In this document: positions 41,789 to 52,516 of the stretch, piece after piece
Layout: every line of letters begins with the position of its first letter
Numbering within the stretch: the stretch's first letter is position 1
Assembly: GCF_005938225.1 (NCBI RefSeq)
Contig: NZ_VCPC01000004.1
Span: 1-64,000 of the forward strand
From: Arenibacterium halophilum
Lineage (GTDB): Bacteria > Pseudomonadota > Alphaproteobacteria > Rhodobacterales > Rhodobacteraceae
Reading direction: 5' to 3'
Length of the DNA stretch: 64,000 nucleotides
Notes under the pieces: model-generated
Told to the model about the DNA's origin: nothing
The model's database searches: none
Seen by the model: the letters and a program-made list of their open reading frames with translations, nothing else
Program-made: the position numbers and the translations under genes

Positions 41789-44695
41789 CTAGTGCTGTTC
41801 GGGCACCAGAATTTCGCGTTTTCCGACGTGGTTGGCCGGGCTGACCACGCCCTGATCTTCCATCTGTTCCACCAGACGTGCGGCCTTGTTATAGCCGATC
41901 GCCAGTTTGCGCTGGATGTAGGACGTCGAGCATTTTCGGTCCTTGATCACGATCTGCACCGCGGTATCGTAGAGCGCATCTTCGCCGTCGGTGTTGCCGC
42001 CAAGGCCAAGGACCGCGTCGATGTCGCTGGCGCTGTCGTCATCGGGACCTTCCAGCACAGTATTCACGTAGGACGGCGGGCCGTAGGCCTTGAGGTGGTT
42101 CACGACCTCTTCAACCTCTTCATCCGACACGAAGGGCCCATGGCAGCGGGTGATCTTGGCGCCACCGGCCATATAAAGCATATCGCCCATGCCCAGGAGC
42201 TGTTCGGCGCCCATTTCGCCCAGGATGGTGCGGCTGTCGATTTTTGATGTCACCTGGAAGGAGATCCGGGTGGGGAAGTTCGCCTTGATCGTACCCGTAA
42301 TCACGTCGACCGAGGGGCGCTGAGTTGCCATGATGAGGTGGATGCCGGAGGCCCGGGCCATTTGCGCAAGGCGCTGGATGCAGGCCTCGATTTCCTTGCC
42401 CGCGACCATCATCAGGTCGGCCATCTCGTCGACGATGACGACGATGAAAGGCATGGCCTCGGGGGCGAATTCCTCGGTCTCGAAGACGGGTTCGCCGGTA
42501 TCGTCGTCGAATCCGGTCTGGACCGTGCGGCTGAACATCTCGCCCTTGGCCAGCGCGTCGCGCACGCGGCCGTTGTAGCCTTCGATGTTGCGCACACCCA
42601 TCTTCGACATCTTGCGATAGCGGTCTTCCATTTCGCCGACCAGCCACTTCAGCGCGACAACGGCCTTCTTCGGGTCGGTCACAACGGGCGACAGCAGGTG
42701 CGGGATGCCGTCGTAGACCGACAGTTCCAGCATCTTGGGGTCGATCATGATCAGGCGGCATTCATCCGGGGTCAGCTTGTACAGCAGCGACAGGATCATC
42801 GTGTTGATCGCCACCGATTTGCCCGAGCCGGTCGTGCCCGCAATCAGCAGGTGGGGCATCTTGGCAAGGTTGGCAACAATCGGGTCACCGCCGATGTCCT
42901 TGCCCAGCGCCAGCGGCAGGCTTTGGTTGCTATCGCCGAAATCGCGGGCGGCCAGGATTTCGCGCAGCACCACCTTTTCGCGGTTGTCGTTCGGCAATTC
43001 GATCCCGATGACCGAGCGGCCCGGAACGGTAGACACACGCGCCGACAGCGCCATCATCGAGCGGGCGATATCGTCGGCAAGGCCGATCACGCGGCTGGCC
43101 TTGAGGCCCGGCGCCGGCTCCAACTCGTACATGGTGACAACGGGGCCGGGGCGAACGCTGACGATTTCGCCCTTCACGCCGTAATCGTCCAAGACGTTTT
43201 CCAGCATCCGCGCGTTCTCTTCCAGCGCCTCGTCGCTGAGGTGGTGGCGCTGGATCGCCTTGGGGTCAGACAGCAGGCCAAGCGGAGGCAGGTCGAATTC
43301 CGTTGCAGATTCGTCAAAGGCCAACGCGGGCTGCGCCTCGGCCTGGGCGCGGCGCGAGGGTTGCGGCGCCTTGCGGGCCGGGTTCTGCACCACCTTGCGC
43401 GGTTCGGCCACGGGGATCGCGGCCATCGGCGGCGCAACGGGTTCGGCCAGCGGAAGCGGATCAGGTTCGATTTCCGCCATTGGTGCCTCGACACGGGGGG
43501 TGGCGCGCTCGACGACAGGTGCAAGGGCGGGCGCGGCCACCGCCGGATCGGACGCGCGCGGCGCGGCGTGGGCAGCGGTCAGCGGCGGTTCGACCCGGCC
43601 CTGGCTGCCGCCACGGTTCAGCAACAGTGGTTCAGGCCCACGGCCACGGCCTTTGGTCAGCGGGCGGTCCGGATCGGGCGCAGGCGGCTCGGCCGGGCGA
43701 CGCGATTTCACGATATTGGCGATCTTGGCGCTGATGCGGTCATCGCCAGGCATCTCATCGAAATCGCCCTCGACGGGTTCCGGTTCAACCAGTTCCGGCA
43801 CCGGATCGGCGCGGCGGATCAGCCCGGGCACGCGGGATAGCAGGCCTCCGCGCGGCTCTGCCGTCTGGTGCGACACAATGCGGATCGGTTCGTAGCCGTC
43901 GTCGTCGTCTTCGTCGTCGTAAATCACATCGTCTTCATATTCGGCACGGGCGGCCAGTGCCTCAGCCTTGTCGGCGCGGCGTTGCGCCCGGCGTTCGGCA
44001 GCACGGGCGTATTGCGTGCCCAGCGCCGAGATCGAGCCAGATGCGCCCCGGCCCAGCAGCGTGCGCAGGCCGCTGTAGCCAAGGATCAGCCCGATCAGTG
44101 CAAACCGCCCACCGCGCGCCATGTCGCGACGCTCGAAGCCCAGCACATAGGCGCCCATCGCCAGCATCGCCACGGCCATCACCAGCGAGGTGAGTTTGAC
44201 CATCAGGTGCGAGCCGACCGGCAGTAGCGTGAGCAGCGCGCCCATCACCGTATCGCCGAACATGCCACCCAGGCCAAAGCTGTGCGTGGCGCGCCAGGGT
44301 TCACCCGGAACCAGCGTCGCGGCATAGATCGAGGCCAGCGCGATGGCGATCGGGGCAAAGATCACCCGCCCCATCGCGCGGTCTTCTCCATTGTGGAAGG
44401 CAAAGCGCAGGCCCCAGACACCCAGAACAAGCGCGATGCCCCAGCTGCCCCAACCCACGATCATGAACAGCGGCGCGGCAAGCGAGGCCCCGAACCGGCC
44501 CAGCCAGTTCTGCACCGGCGCATCGGTCGAGACCATCCAGTTGGGATCGTCGGGCGTGTAGGACCCAATCATCGCAGCCGCCGCCAGACCAAGGCAGATC
44601 AGCGCGATGCCGAACAACTCCTTGCCGCGCTTTTCAATCGCTTCCTGCATGTTGCTGTCGAACAGCGGATCGCGGCTGCGTGAATGATATGCCAT
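41789..44695 (-). CDS. ftsK: DNA translocase FtsK
   Basis: 968 aa. Four to five N-terminal membrane segments (residues 25-210) anchor it at the septum. A disordered Pro/Ala/Glu-rich linker (about 225-460) follows. The RecA-like motor has Walker A GTTGSGKS near 619 and Walker [15 protein letters not shown]. The C-terminal gamma winged helix ([26 protein letters not shown]) reads KOPS sites. It drives chromosome dimer resolution and terminus segregation. The dapC-like gene ends two bases before its start, suggesting one transcript. Confidence 0.97.
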   Translation of the reverse strand: MAYHSRSRDPLFDSNMQEAIEKRGKELFGIALICLGLAAAAMIGSYTPDDPNWMVSTDAPVQNWLGRFGASLAAPLFMIVGWGSWGIALVLGVWGLRFAFHNGEDRAMGRVIFAPIAIALASIYAATLVPGEPWRATHSFGLGGMFGDTVMGALLTLLPVGSHLMVKLTSLVMAVAMLAMGAYVLGFERRDMARGGRFALIGLILGYSGLRTLLGRGASGSISALGTQYARAAERRAQRRADKAEALAARAEYEDDVIYDDEDDDDGYEPIRIVSHQTAEPRGGLLSRVPGLIRRADPVPELVEPEPVEGDFDEMPGDDRISAKIANIVKSRRPAEPPAPDPDRPLTKGRGRGPEPLLLNRGGSQGRVEPPLTAAHAAPRASDPAVAAPALAPVVERATPRVEAPMAEIEPDPLPLAEPVAPPMAAIPVAEPRKVVQNPARKAPQPSRRAQAEAQPALAFDESATEFDLPPLGLLSDPKAIQRHHLSDEALEENARMLENVLDDYGVKGEIVSVRPGPVVTMYELEPAPGLKASRVIGLADDIARSMMALSARVSTVPGRSVIGIELPNDNREKVVLREILAARDFGDSNQSLPLALGKDIGGDPIVANLAKMPHLLIAGTTGSGKSVAINTMILSLLYKLTPDECRLIMIDPKMLELSVYDGIPHLLSPVVTDPKKAVVALKWLVGEMEDRYRKMSKMGVRNIEGYNGRVRDALAKGEMFSRTVQTGFDDDTGEPVFETEEFAPEAMPFIVVIVDEMADLMMVAGKEIEACIQRLAQMARASGIHLIMATQRPSVDVITGTIKANFPTRISFQVTSKIDSRTILGEMGAEQLLGMGDMLYMAGGAKITRCHGPFVSDEEVEEVVNHLKAYGPPSYVNTVLEGPDDDSASDIDAVLGLGGNTDGEDALYDTAVQIVIKDRKCSTSYIQRKLAIGYNKAARLVEQMEDQGVVSPANHVGKREILVPEQH

Positions 44696-44697
44696 GC

Positions 44698-45894
44698 CTA
44701 CCCTCGGTCTACCTGATTATAAAGACACTCGCGCAGCGTGATCAGCGCGCGCTCCATGTCGTCCTTTGGGGCCACCATGGCGACCCTGATAAATCCTTCG
44801 CCGGGGTTTTGCCCCGGTGCGCCCTGGGCCAGATAGGCCCCCGGCAGAACCCTTACCCCGGTCTCCTGCCACAGCTTCAGCGCCGCCTGTTCGCCGTTTG
44901 CCACCGGCAGCCACAGGAAGAATCCGGCCTCGGGGCCAGTATAGCCCGGAACGCCTGCCATGACCGCATCGGCCACGCGATATTTTTCCTGATAGAGCGC
45001 GCGGTTCTCGCGCACGTGATCTTCGTCCGCCCAGACGGCGGCGGCGGCGGCCTGCAAGGGTCCCGGCAGCGGTGCACCGGAATAGGCGCGCAACTGTTTC
45101 ATCGCGGCGATGGATTTCGGGCCACCGGCCACGAACCCCGACCGCAGCCCCGGCAGGTTCGACCGCTTTGACAGCGAATGGAACGACAGAACACGCTCAG
45201 GGTCGGCGCCCAGTTCCTGCGCGACTTGCAGCGCGCCGATGGGCGGCGTGTCGCGGTAGATTTCGCAGTAACATTCATCGGCGAAGATTCGGAAATCGTA
45301 TTGCTCGGCCAATGCCAGCAGATCGGTCCAATACTGGCGCGAGGCAACGGCCCCCTGCGGGTTCGCGGGCGAACAGATATAGGCCACGGCAGTGCGGTTC
45401 AGCACTTCGGGCGACAGGCCGGTGTAATCGGGAAGATGCCCGGTTGCGGCCGTGGCGGACACGAAGACTGGCTGCGCGCCGACCGAAATCGCGCCGATCA
45501 TGTAGACCTGGTAGAACGGGTTCGGCGACAGCACGACCGGCTGCGCGCCATTCTTGGTTTCCGGGCACAGCGCCATGGCGGCGTTATACAGCCCCTCGCG
45601 CGTGCCGTTCAGCGCCATCACGTTCTGCGCCGGGTCCAGCGTCACGCCATAGCGGCGCGCGATCCAATCGGTGATAGCACCTCGCAATTCGTCCGTGCCA
45701 TCGTTCGCCGGATAGCTGTTAAAGCCTGCGACATTGTCGGCGATGATCTGGCCAACCCACTGGGGAAACTGGTGTTTCGGCTCTCCGATCGTCATGTGCA
45801 CGACATCGCCGCCGGGCGCGTGGGCGTCCAACAGCGACCGCAGGCGCGGAAACGCATAGGCCGGTAGGTTCGAAAACCGCTCGGGAAACTTCAT
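44698..45894 (-). CDS. dapC: Class I/II aminotransferase, N-succinyldiaminopimelate aminotransferase-like
   Basis: 398 aa, PLP fold type I. The opening [21 protein letters not shown] and [12 protein letters not shown], and the PLP lysine in [17 protein letters not shown], match proteobacterial DapC-type enzymes of the succinylase lysine pathway. It is followed two bases later by ftsK. Function fits dapB elsewhere in the window, but other amino acids are possible. The ATG at 45894 (GAGG upstream) is preferred to the TTG one codon before. Confidence 0.82.
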   Translation of the reverse strand: MKFPERFSNLPAYAFPRLRSLLDAHAPGGDVVHMTIGEPKHQFPQWVGQIIADNVAGFNSYPANDGTDELRGAITDWIARRYGVTLDPAQNVMALNGTREGLYNAAMALCPETKNGAQPVVLSPNPFYQVYMIGAISVGAQPVFVSATAATGHLPDYTGLSPEVLNRTAVAYICSPANPQGAVASRQYWTDLLALAEQYDFRIFADECYCEIYRDTPPIGALQVAQELGADPERVLSFHSLSKRSNLPGLRSGFVAGGPKSIAAMKQLRAYSGAPLPGPLQAAAAAVWADEDHVRENRALYQEKYRVADAVMAGVPGYTGPEAGFFLWLPVANGEQAALKLWQETGVRVLPGAYLAQGAPGQNPGEGFIRVAMVAPKDDMERALITLRECLYNQVDRG

Positions 45895-46002
45895 CAAAAC
45901 TGCCTCGGATCGGGGTCGTTGCGCCCCGTTTGCGTGGCAAGTTAGCCGCCGCGCAACGCCCCGTCCAGACAGCTTGGCACCACAAGGGCCGGTTTGTGGT
46001 TT

Positions 46003-47331
46003 TTAGGCCAAGGCGCGTTCGGCGGCGGCCCCAAGGCGCAGCAAAGCGGATTCGGCCAGCGGTGGGGCCATCATCATCAGCCCGCAGCTGGGCGTGCCCG
46101 TGGGCAGTGTCAGGGAACAGCCCCCCAGAAGGTTCCCGATCCGCGTGTTGCGCAAGGCCATCAGGTTCGCCTGTTCATAATAGGCGTGATCGCTCAGCAG
46201 CCTGTCGTGATCGGGCGGCAGGATCGGAGAGGCGGGCAGCAGCACCGCGTCCACCCCGGCCACGGCCTGCGCCCACGACGCGCGGGCGCGATACACAACC
46301 TGCCAGGCGGCCGACAGATCGTCGGCGGTGAAATCCGCCCCCTTCTGAAACCGGGTGCGGATCTGGTGGAACATGGCATCGGGGTTGGCCTTGATCGCGT
46401 CGCGCCAGATCCCATAGGCGGTGCCACTGTAGAGCACGAGGCTTTGCGCCATGCTGTCCGACACCGCCGGATGGTCGATTTCGGAAATCTCGGCACCCGC
46501 GTCGCGCAGCCGATCCAATGCGCTGGCAAAAGCGGCGGCCGGTTCTGGGGCCAGATCGTCCATTGCGATGGTGGTCAACACTGCAAAGCGCCGCCCCTTC
46601 AACGACGCGCCGCATAGGTCGGGTGCGGCACGGTTGCCCATGATTGCCGTCAGCAACGCGGCGTCTTCCACGCTGCGGGTCAGCGGGCCAACGGTGTCGA
46701 ATTCGTTGATCAGCGGCACCGCCCCGTCCAGCGACAACAGGCCCGAGGTGGTTTTCAGCCCGACAAGGTCGTTCCACGCCGCAGGCAGCCGGACCGATCC
46801 GCCGGTGTCGGACCCGATCGCCGCCGGGGCCAGCCCGAAGGCGACCGAGGTTGCCGCACCGGAAGACGACCCGCCTGCCACCGCGTCGTGGTTGTTCACA
46901 CAGGGCGGTGAGGCGGTGCTGGGGTTCAAGCCAAGGCCGGAAAACGCCAGCTCGCTCAGGTGGGTTTTGCCAAGGCAGACGGTGCCCGCCATCGTGGCAT
47001 TGCGCAGCACCACGGCATCACGGTCGGGCGTGCGCCTTTTCAACAGGTTGGTCCCTGCCTCGGTCACGACTCCGGCTGTATCGAACAGGTCTTTCCACGA
47101 TATCGGCACGCCGTCCAAGGGCGACCGGCGCAACCCGATGACGGCACGTTCGCGGGCGGCCAGCGCCTCGGCGCGGGCGCGTTCAGGCGTCAGGCGGGCA
47201 TAAATGCGAGGGGAAAATTCGTGAGCGTCGATGGCAGACAAGAAGTGATCGGTCAGCTCGACCGGGTCGATCCGGCCTGCCTCGATTCCGCGTCCCAGCT
47301 CTGCCGCCGTCATCTTCTGCCAGTCCTGCAT
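46003..47331 (-). CDS. Amidase (amidase signature family)
   Basis: 442 aa. The Ser-cisSer-Lys triad is visible: Lys in ISWKDLFDTAG, the glycine/serine-rich AGGSSSGAATSVAFGL, and the nucleophile region SDTGGSVRLPAAWNDLVGLK. Substrate unknown; such enzymes hydrolyse small amides or act in GatA-like roles. GGAGTGAACGCG supports ATG 47331 over the 33-codon extension. It is divergent from the UbiH-type gene and 108 bp upstream of the dapC-like gene on the same strand. Confidence 0.92.
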   Translation of the reverse strand: MQDWQKMTAAELGRGIEAGRIDPVELTDHFLSAIDAHEFSPRIYARLTPERARAEALAARERAVIGLRRSPLDGVPISWKDLFDTAGVVTEAGTNLLKRRTPDRDAVVLRNATMAGTVCLGKTHLSELAFSGLGLNPSTASPPCVNNHDAVAGGSSSGAATSVAFGLAPAAIGSDTGGSVRLPAAWNDLVGLKTTSGLLSLDGAVPLINEFDTVGPLTRSVEDAALLTAIMGNRAAPDLCGASLKGRRFAVLTTIAMDDLAPEPAAAFASALDRLRDAGAEISEIDHPAVSDSMAQSLVLYSGTAYGIWRDAIKANPDAMFHQIRTRFQKGADFTADDLSAAWQVVYRARASWAQAVAGVDAVLLPASPILPPDHDRLLSDHAYYEQANLMALRNTRIGNLLGGCSLTLPTGTPSCGLMMMAPPLAESALLRLGAAAERALA

Positions 47332-47418
47332 CGCGTTCACTCCTTCATTCCCGTTGTCGCGGACGGTAGCGACCGCAATGCGCATGGACAATCCCGATTG
47401 CAGCGCCATATTGCGCGC

Positions 47419-48645
47419 ATGGCAGATCATAGCGATATCCTGATCGTGGGCGGCGGGCTGAATGGCCCCGCGCTGGCCCTTGCGCTGGCGCAGGCCGGGT
47501 TTTCAGTGACCGTAATCGACGCGATGGTGCGCGACACGCGCGACGATCCCGGGTTTGACGGGCGCGCCTATGCGCTGGCGCTGACCTCTTGCCGGATGCT
47601 GGGCGCCATTGGGCTGTGGTCTGATTTGCGCGCCCATGCCGAACCAATGCTGAAGATCGCGGTCAGCGACGGGCACGCGGGCGCCGGGCCGTCACCCTTC
47701 GCGATGCAGTTCGACCATGCCGAGATCGAAGAAGGCCCGATGGGCCATGTCATCGAAGACAGGTTCCTGCGCCGCGCACTGATGCAGGCTCTGGACGATG
47801 CGCCTGGCGTGACGCAGATCAACGGCGCGCAGGTCGTGGCGCAAGAGACGACGCCCGGCGGCGTGACGGCGGCCCTGGCCGACGGGCGCCAGCTGTCAGG
47901 CCGTGTACTGGTTGGCGCGGACGGGCGCAGCAGCGGCACCGCCACCCGCGCCGGGATTCGGCGCACAGCCTGGGGCTATGGGCAAACCGCGCTGGTCTGC
48001 GCCGTGGCGCACGAGCGTCCTCACGAAGGTGTTGCACATCAGTTTTTCATGCCCTCGGGGCCGCTGGCAATCTTGCCGCTGCCCGGCAATGTCAGTTCGA
48101 TCGTCTGGAGCGAGGAGACACCCCGCGCCAAGGCATTGATGCAGGCGGACGACAACGCGTTCCTTGCGGCGCTGCGCCCCCGGTTCGGCGATTTCCTTGG
48201 CGAGATTTCTCTGGACGGGCAGCGGTTTTCCTATCCGCTGGGGCTGAGCCTTGCGCAGCGGCTGGTGGCGAACCGCGTGGCGCTGGTGGGCGACGCGGCG
48301 CATGGGTTGCACCCGATCGCGGGCCAAGGGCTGAACGCAGGGTTCCGCGATATTGCCGCGCTCGCCGAGGTGCTTGCCGAGGCAAAACGCCGGGGCGAAG
48401 ACATTGGCACCGCGCCGGTGCTGGACCGCTACGCACAATGGCGCCGGTTCGACACCGCCGCGCTGGCGATGGCGACGGACACGTTCAACCGGCTGTTTTC
48501 AAACGACAACCCGCTGCTGCGGCTCGGGCGTGACATTGGAATGGGCCTTGTCGGCGCAGCCCCGGGCCTGCGGCGCGGGTTCATCCGCGAGGCCGCCGGC
48601 CTGACCGGAGATCTACCGCGCCTGATGCAGGGCCAACCGGCCTAG
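47419..48645 (+). CDS. UbiH/UbiF/VisC/COQ6 family FAD-dependent monooxygenase
   Basis: 408 aa. FAD-binding [21 protein letters not shown] at the N-terminus, a [20 protein letters not shown] signature typical of the family, and the second FAD motif [21 protein letters not shown]. Such enzymes hydroxylate the ubiquinone ring (UbiH, UbiF, UbiI or UbiL); which position cannot be decided here. ATG 47419 starts the Rossmann fold. The stop overlaps the convergent Trm112-like stop by four bases. Confidence 0.92.
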   Translation: MADHSDILIVGGGLNGPALALALAQAGFSVTVIDAMVRDTRDDPGFDGRAYALALTSCRMLGAIGLWSDLRAHAEPMLKIAVSDGHAGAGPSPFAMQFDHAEIEEGPMGHVIEDRFLRRALMQALDDAPGVTQINGAQVVAQETTPGGVTAALADGRQLSGRVLVGADGRSSGTATRAGIRRTAWGYGQTALVCAVAHERPHEGVAHQFFMPSGPLAILPLPGNVSSIVWSEETPRAKALMQADDNAFLAALRPRFGDFLGEISLDGQRFSYPLGLSLAQRLVANRVALVGDAAHGLHPIAGQGLNAGFRDIAALAEVLAEAKRRGEDIGTAPVLDRYAQWRRFDTAALAMATDTFNRLFSNDNPLLRLGRDIGMGLVGAAPGLRRGFIREAAGLTGDLPRLMQGQPA

Positions 48646-48827
48646 TCCAGCTCGCGCGCCTCGTCGATCAGCAGCACCGGAATCCCGTTGCGGATGGGAA
48701 AGGCCAGTCCGGCGGGCTTGGAAATCAGTTCCTGCGCGGCGGCGTCATATTCCAGCGTGGCATGAGTCTGCGGGCAGATCAGCGCCTCGAGCATGCGGCG
48801 GTCGAAACTTGCATCCGGCTCGGTCAT
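48642..48827 (-). CDS. Trm112 family protein
   Basis: 61 aa. [42 protein letters not shown] is the Trm112p-like fold; the zinc-ligand cysteines are mostly lost (a single Cys). Eukaryotic Trm112 activates several methyltransferases; the bacterial role is unclear. The start overlaps the stop of the LON-domain gene by four bases, so it is the last gene of the cnoX-LON-Trm112 operon. Confidence 0.88.
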   Translation of the reverse strand: MTEPDASFDRRMLEALICPQTHATLEYDAAAQELISKPAGLAFPIRNGIPVLLIDEARELD

Positions 48828-49465
48828 TGCCAGATATCTCCATCATTGGCGCCCCGCAGGGCAAATTCGATAAGGGTCACAAGCGTTTCGCGCCGCGTGG
48901 TCAGCGAGGGCGCCTCGAGCAGGGCCTGTTTGTCCTCGGGCGGGAAATCCAGCAGCATCGACAGCGAATTGATCAACAATTCGTCCTCTGCCTCGTCCAG
49001 CGTATCCCAGTCCGTCGCCATCTGGCGCTGTTCGAAGAGCCGGCGCAGCTTGGCAAAGAATACCGTGCGGTCGAACCCCTTGTCGTGCTCGACCTTGCCC
49101 AGGTCACGTTCGAACCCGCCCCAGGCCACATCGCAGCGGCGGTAGGGCGTGAACCCGTCAACCTCCGACTGAACCCGAAAGCGCGAGACCCCGGCCAGCG
49201 TAATCATATAGCGCCCGTCTTCGGTTTCGGAAAACTGGGTGACGCGCCCGGCGCAGCCGATGCTGTGCAGCGCGTCGTCATGTCCGGGGCGCGGCGCGGG
49301 CTGGATCATGCCGATCAGCCGGTCACGGGTCTTCAGCACGTCTTCAAACATCTGCAGGTAGCGCGGCTCAAAGATGTGCAGCGGCAAACGCGACCGGGGC
49401 AGCAAAAGCGCCCCGGGCAGCGGGAACACAGGGATCGTGTCAGGCAGATCGGCGGGCTGGATCAT
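48824..49465 (-). CDS. LON peptidase substrate-binding domain protein
   Basis: 213 aa. Only the N-terminal substrate-binding domain of Lon: [34 protein letters not shown], then GVSRFRV. AAA+ and protease parts are absent, so it is a stand-alone LON-N protein of unknown role. I chose the ATG at 49465; an in-frame TTG lies three codons upstream. It is flanked by the thioredoxin-TPR gene and the Trm112 gene in one operon. Confidence 0.92.
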   Translation of the reverse strand: MIQPADLPDTIPVFPLPGALLLPRSRLPLHIFEPRYLQMFEDVLKTRDRLIGMIQPAPRPGHDDALHSIGCAGRVTQFSETEDGRYMITLAGVSRFRVQSEVDGFTPYRRCDVAWGGFERDLGKVEHDKGFDRTVFFAKLRRLFEQRQMATDWDTLDEAEDELLINSLSMLLDFPPEDKQALLEAPSLTTRRETLVTLIEFALRGANDGDIWQ

Positions 49466-49492
49466 AAGGTTCAATCTAGCCCCCAGACGGCC

Positions 49493-50404
49493 TCAGGCAA
49501 ATATCATCGACGACAGTTTGCGGCGCCCGTTCAGAACAACCGGATCGTTCGGTTTCAGCGCCTCGAAGATCGTGAACAGCTGCGCCTTGGCTGCGCCATC
49601 GTTCCATTCGCGGTCACGCCGGAACAGGTCCAGCAGGTGATCTACCGCCTCTTGCACCCGGCCCCCGGCATAAAGCGCCTGCGCCAGATCGAACCGGGCC
49701 TGAAGGTTCGCCGGATCGGCCTCCACCGCGGCCTCAAGCTCGGCCACGGGGCCCGCATCGGCCGCCTGCCGCGCCAGTTCGATCTGGGCGTGCGCGGCTT
49801 CCAGCTCGGCGGTTTTCGAGATCTCAGCGGGCGCGCCGTTCAGGATCGCCTCGGCCTTGTCGATTTCGCCCATCGCGATATGCGCGCGCACAAGGCCACC
49901 ATAGGCCCCGGCATGGGCCGGATCTTCGCCCAGGATGGCGGCAAATGTCTGGGCGGCATCCACCGCGGCGCCTTCTTCCAGCATCTGCTCGGCGGCTTCG
50001 ACCGCCTCGGCCAGCTGATCGCCCGGCGCCTCGCCCCCGCCCTGCTTGACCACGCGATCCACGAAAGCCTTCACCTCGGACCCGGGCAGCGCGCCCTGAA
50101 ACCCGTCAACCGGCTGGCCCTTGTAGAAGGCATAGACGGTCGGGATCGACTGGATTTGCAGCTGCCCCGCGATGTTTTGCGCCTCGTCCACGTTGACCTT
50201 GACCATCTTGACCGCGCCGCGCACGGCGCGCACCGCGTCTTCCAGCATCGGGCCAAGCGTCTTGCAGGGGCCACACCAGGGCGCCCAGAAATCCACGATA
50301 ACCGGCACATCCTGGCTAGCCTGAACCACGTCGGCCATGAACGTTGCTTCGGTGGTGTCCTTGATCAGATCGTCGGCGGGGGCGGCCCCAAGATTCAGTT
50401 CCAT
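49493..50404 (-). CDS. cnoX: Thioredoxin-domain TPR co-chaperone (CnoX/YbbN type)
   Basis: 303 aa. Thioredoxin domain (residues 15-120) with the active site WAPWCGPCK (Cys44, Cys47), followed by TPR-like helices to the C-terminus. The layout is that of CnoX/YbbN, a holdase that delivers oxidised proteins to GroEL and DnaK. Unlike E. coli CnoX, both cysteines of the CxxC are present, so redox activity is likely, as in the Caulobacter protein. First gene of the operon, 83 bp downstream of xthA. Confidence 0.9.
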   Translation of the reverse strand: MELNLGAAPADDLIKDTTEATFMADVVQASQDVPVIVDFWAPWCGPCKTLGPMLEDAVRAVRGAVKMVKVNVDEAQNIAGQLQIQSIPTVYAFYKGQPVDGFQGALPGSEVKAFVDRVVKQGGGEAPGDQLAEAVEAAEQMLEEGAAVDAAQTFAAILGEDPAHAGAYGGLVRAHIAMGEIDKAEAILNGAPAEISKTAELEAAHAQIELARQAADAGPVAELEAAVEADPANLQARFDLAQALYAGGRVQEAVDHLLDLFRRDREWNDGAAKAQLFTIFEALKPNDPVVLNGRRKLSSMIFA

Positions 50405-50487
50405 CGCGGCATTCCGTGTCCTGTGTGCATCTGGGCAACCATATGTGCCCGCGTGGCCCCGATGTCAAAGACCTTGGGGCCGAAGCA

Positions 50488-51276
50488 TCAAAGATCGAAG
50501 GTGGCAAAGACCGGCGCATGATCGCTGGGCTTGTCCCACCCACGGGCATCGCGCAACACGCGGCTGGAATGCGCAGCGCCGGAAATGTCAGGCGTGGCCC
50601 AGACATGATCCAGCCGCCGCCCCTTGTCGGCCGCGTCCCAGTCGCGCGCGCGGTAGGACCACCAGGAATAGAGCAACCCATCGGGAATGTCGGCGCGGGT
50701 CACATCGACCCATTTGCCCGCATCCTGCGCCTGCGCCAGATGCTCGACCTCGATGGGTGTATGGCTGACGATTTTCAGCAGCTTCTTGTGATCCCAGACA
50801 TCATCTTCGCGCGGGGCGATGTTCAGGTCGCCGACAAGAATGGATTTTTCCGGTGCGTCCGCGTGAAAGGCATCACGCATCTCGGTCAGGTAATCGAGCT
50901 TCTGGCCAAATTTCTCGTTCACCTCGCGGTCGGGCACGTCGCCGCCAGCAGGAACATAGAAGTTGTGGATGGTCACGCCGTTTTCCAGCCGCCCAGCGAT
51001 GTGGCGCGCGTGGCCCAGCGCGGCATAATCGGCGGCGCCCACCTCTTCGATCGGCAGACGCGACAGAATGGCGACCCCGTTATAGCCCTTCTGCCCGCGC
51101 CCGATCATGTGGGTGTAGCCCAACGCGTGAAAGCCCTGCAGCGGGATCTTGTCGATCGGGGATTTGCACTCTTGCAGGCACAGGACATCGGGCGCCTCTT
51201 CGGCCAGCAACTTCAGCACGATGGGCTCGCGCAGGCGGACCGAGTTGATGTTCCAGGTGGCAAGCGTGAAGGGCAT
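50488..51276 (-). CDS. xthA: Exodeoxyribonuclease III
   Basis: 262 aa. AP endonuclease / 3'-5' exonuclease of base-excision repair. Catalytic motifs are LATWNINSVRLR, LCLQECKSP, YNGVAILSR, LVGDLNIAPREDDVWD and the C-terminal RLDHVWATPD with PSDHAPVFATF. ATG 51276 starts the metal-binding domain directly. It lies downstream of repeat copy C and the response regulator on the same strand. Confidence 0.96.
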   Translation of the reverse strand: MPFTLATWNINSVRLREPIVLKLLAEEAPDVLCLQECKSPIDKIPLQGFHALGYTHMIGRGQKGYNGVAILSRLPIEEVGAADYAALGHARHIAGRLENGVTIHNFYVPAGGDVPDREVNEKFGQKLDYLTEMRDAFHADAPEKSILVGDLNIAPREDDVWDHKKLLKIVSHTPIEVEHLAQAQDAGKWVDVTRADIPDGLLYSWWSYRARDWDAADKGRRLDHVWATPDISGAAHSSRVLRDARGWDKPSDHAPVFATFDL

Positions 51277-51380
51277 CGGCGACTCCTTTGGGATGTCGCG
51301 TGACCCTATCGGAAGGTCGCAACAGGCGAAACCCGGAAGGCAAGCGATTTGAACCGGCACTGGAAGGCGGCGATAGGAAT

Positions 51381-51505
51381 GAGGGGGCGCTGCCCCCGTC
51401 CCTGCGGGACTCCCCCGGAGTATTTCGGGAATGGTGAAGCCAAAATGGCCCTCTGCTTCTTTGGGGGCAAAATATCCCCGCCGGAGGCATCCCGCGAAGC
51501 GGGAT
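51381..51505. repeat. Dispersed BIME-like repeat, copy C, in the 395-bp gap upstream of xthA
   Basis: Unit 1 (51381-51438): GGGGGCGCTGCCCCC, GTCCC-TGC-GGGAC, CCCCCGGAGTATTT. Unit 2 (51456-51505): GCAAAATATCCCCGCCGGAGGC and the hairpin ATCCCGC-GAA-GCGGGAT (51489-51505). Same order as copy A. The rest of the 51277-51671 gap holds a terminator and a seven-codon mini-ORF at 51588. Confidence 0.85.
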
Positions 51506-51537
51506 TTTGGAGCGGGTCGGTCCAGGCGTTACAAATG

Positions 51538-51564
51538 AAAAAAGGCCGGGCGCGTGGCCCGGCC
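51538..51564 (-). terminator. Intrinsic terminator of the response regulator gene
   Basis: Arms GGCCGGGC (51544-51551) and GCCCGGCC (51557-51564). The minus strand continues into TTTTTTCATTTG, an ideal T-tract. It lies about 108 bp after the response regulator stop. Confidence 0.85.
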
Positions 51565-51671
51565 AGTCCAACAGGGAGGATGCATGTCATGACCCGGACA
51601 TGCGCGGGATAGGTTCACTGTGATGCATAACAGCGATTCGTTACTGTAATGTTGATCACAAAGAATGGCAT

Positions 51672-52355
51672 TTATGCGACCAGCCGGTAGCCACCGCTTT
51701 CCGTGACAAGAAGGCGGGCATTCGACGGGTCGGGTTCGATTTTCTGGCGCAACCGATAGATGTGGGTTTCCAGCGTGTGCGTCGTGACGCCAGCATTATA
51801 TCCCCAAACCTCGTGCAGCAGCACATCGCGGGCGACGACGCCTTCGCTGCTGCGGTACAGGAATTTCAGGATGTTGGTTTCCTTTTCCGTCAGGCGGATC
51901 TTGCGATCATCCTCGGTCACCAGCAGCTTCATGGCCGGTTTGAACGTGTAGGGCCCCAGCTGGAACACAGCATCCTCGGATTGTTCGTGCTGGCGCAATT
52001 GGGCACGGATGCGCGCAAGAAGCACCGGGAATTTGAAAGGCTTGGTGATGTAATCGTTGGCGCCCGCATCCAGACCGAGGATGGTGTCGGCATCGCTGTC
52101 GTGACCCGTCAGCATCAGGATCGGTGACTTGACGCCCTGCTTGCGCATCAGGCGGCACAATTCGCGCCCGTCGGTATCGGGAAGGCCAACGTCGAGGATC
52201 ACGAGGTCGAACAGGCTGTCTTTGACCCGCTCCATCGCCGACGCGCCATCCGAGGCTTCGAACACATCGAAATCTTCGGTCATGACCAACTGTTCACTCA
52301 GCGCTTCGCGCAGGTCTTCGTCGTCGTCGACCAGTAATAGCTTCTTGAGTTGCAT
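51672..52355 (-). CDS. OmpR/PhoB-type response regulator
   Basis: 227 aa. Receiver domain with phosphoacceptor Asp55 in VILDVGLPDTDG, acidic DDDED near residues 10-14 and the lysine in YITKPFKFP. A winged-helix DNA-binding domain follows (LTEKETNILKFLYRSSEGVV, then THTLETHIYRLRQKIEPD). No histidine kinase gene is adjacent, so it is an orphan. It could be the conserved alphaproteobacterial envelope regulator CenR, but I cannot confirm that. A strong terminator follows. Confidence 0.93.
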   Translation of the reverse strand: MQLKKLLLVDDDEDLREALSEQLVMTEDFDVFEASDGASAMERVKDSLFDLVILDVGLPDTDGRELCRLMRKQGVKSPILMLTGHDSDADTILGLDAGANDYITKPFKFPVLLARIRAQLRQHEQSEDAVFQLGPYTFKPAMKLLVTEDDRKIRLTEKETNILKFLYRSSEGVVARDVLLHEVWGYNAGVTTHTLETHIYRLRQKIEPDPSNARLLVTESGGYRLVA

Positions 52356-52516
52356 GCGATGCCACCTCCTGTTTTGAGTAAGAGATGTAGCGACTGTTTG
52401 GTTCCGACAACAAATGCTGCAAGCCCCTCACGCGCTCGTGTCTGAGCGGCGGTAAATGTTTCACATTGCGACACTTTCACCGTAGGAAGGGCGCGTTGCT
52501 TTTCCGGGTAGATGTA

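Noticed and set aside
52453-52470. TGTTTCACATTGCGAC as a parS site
   Set aside because: Only the first half matches the parS consensus TGTTTCACGTGAAACA; the dyad is missing.
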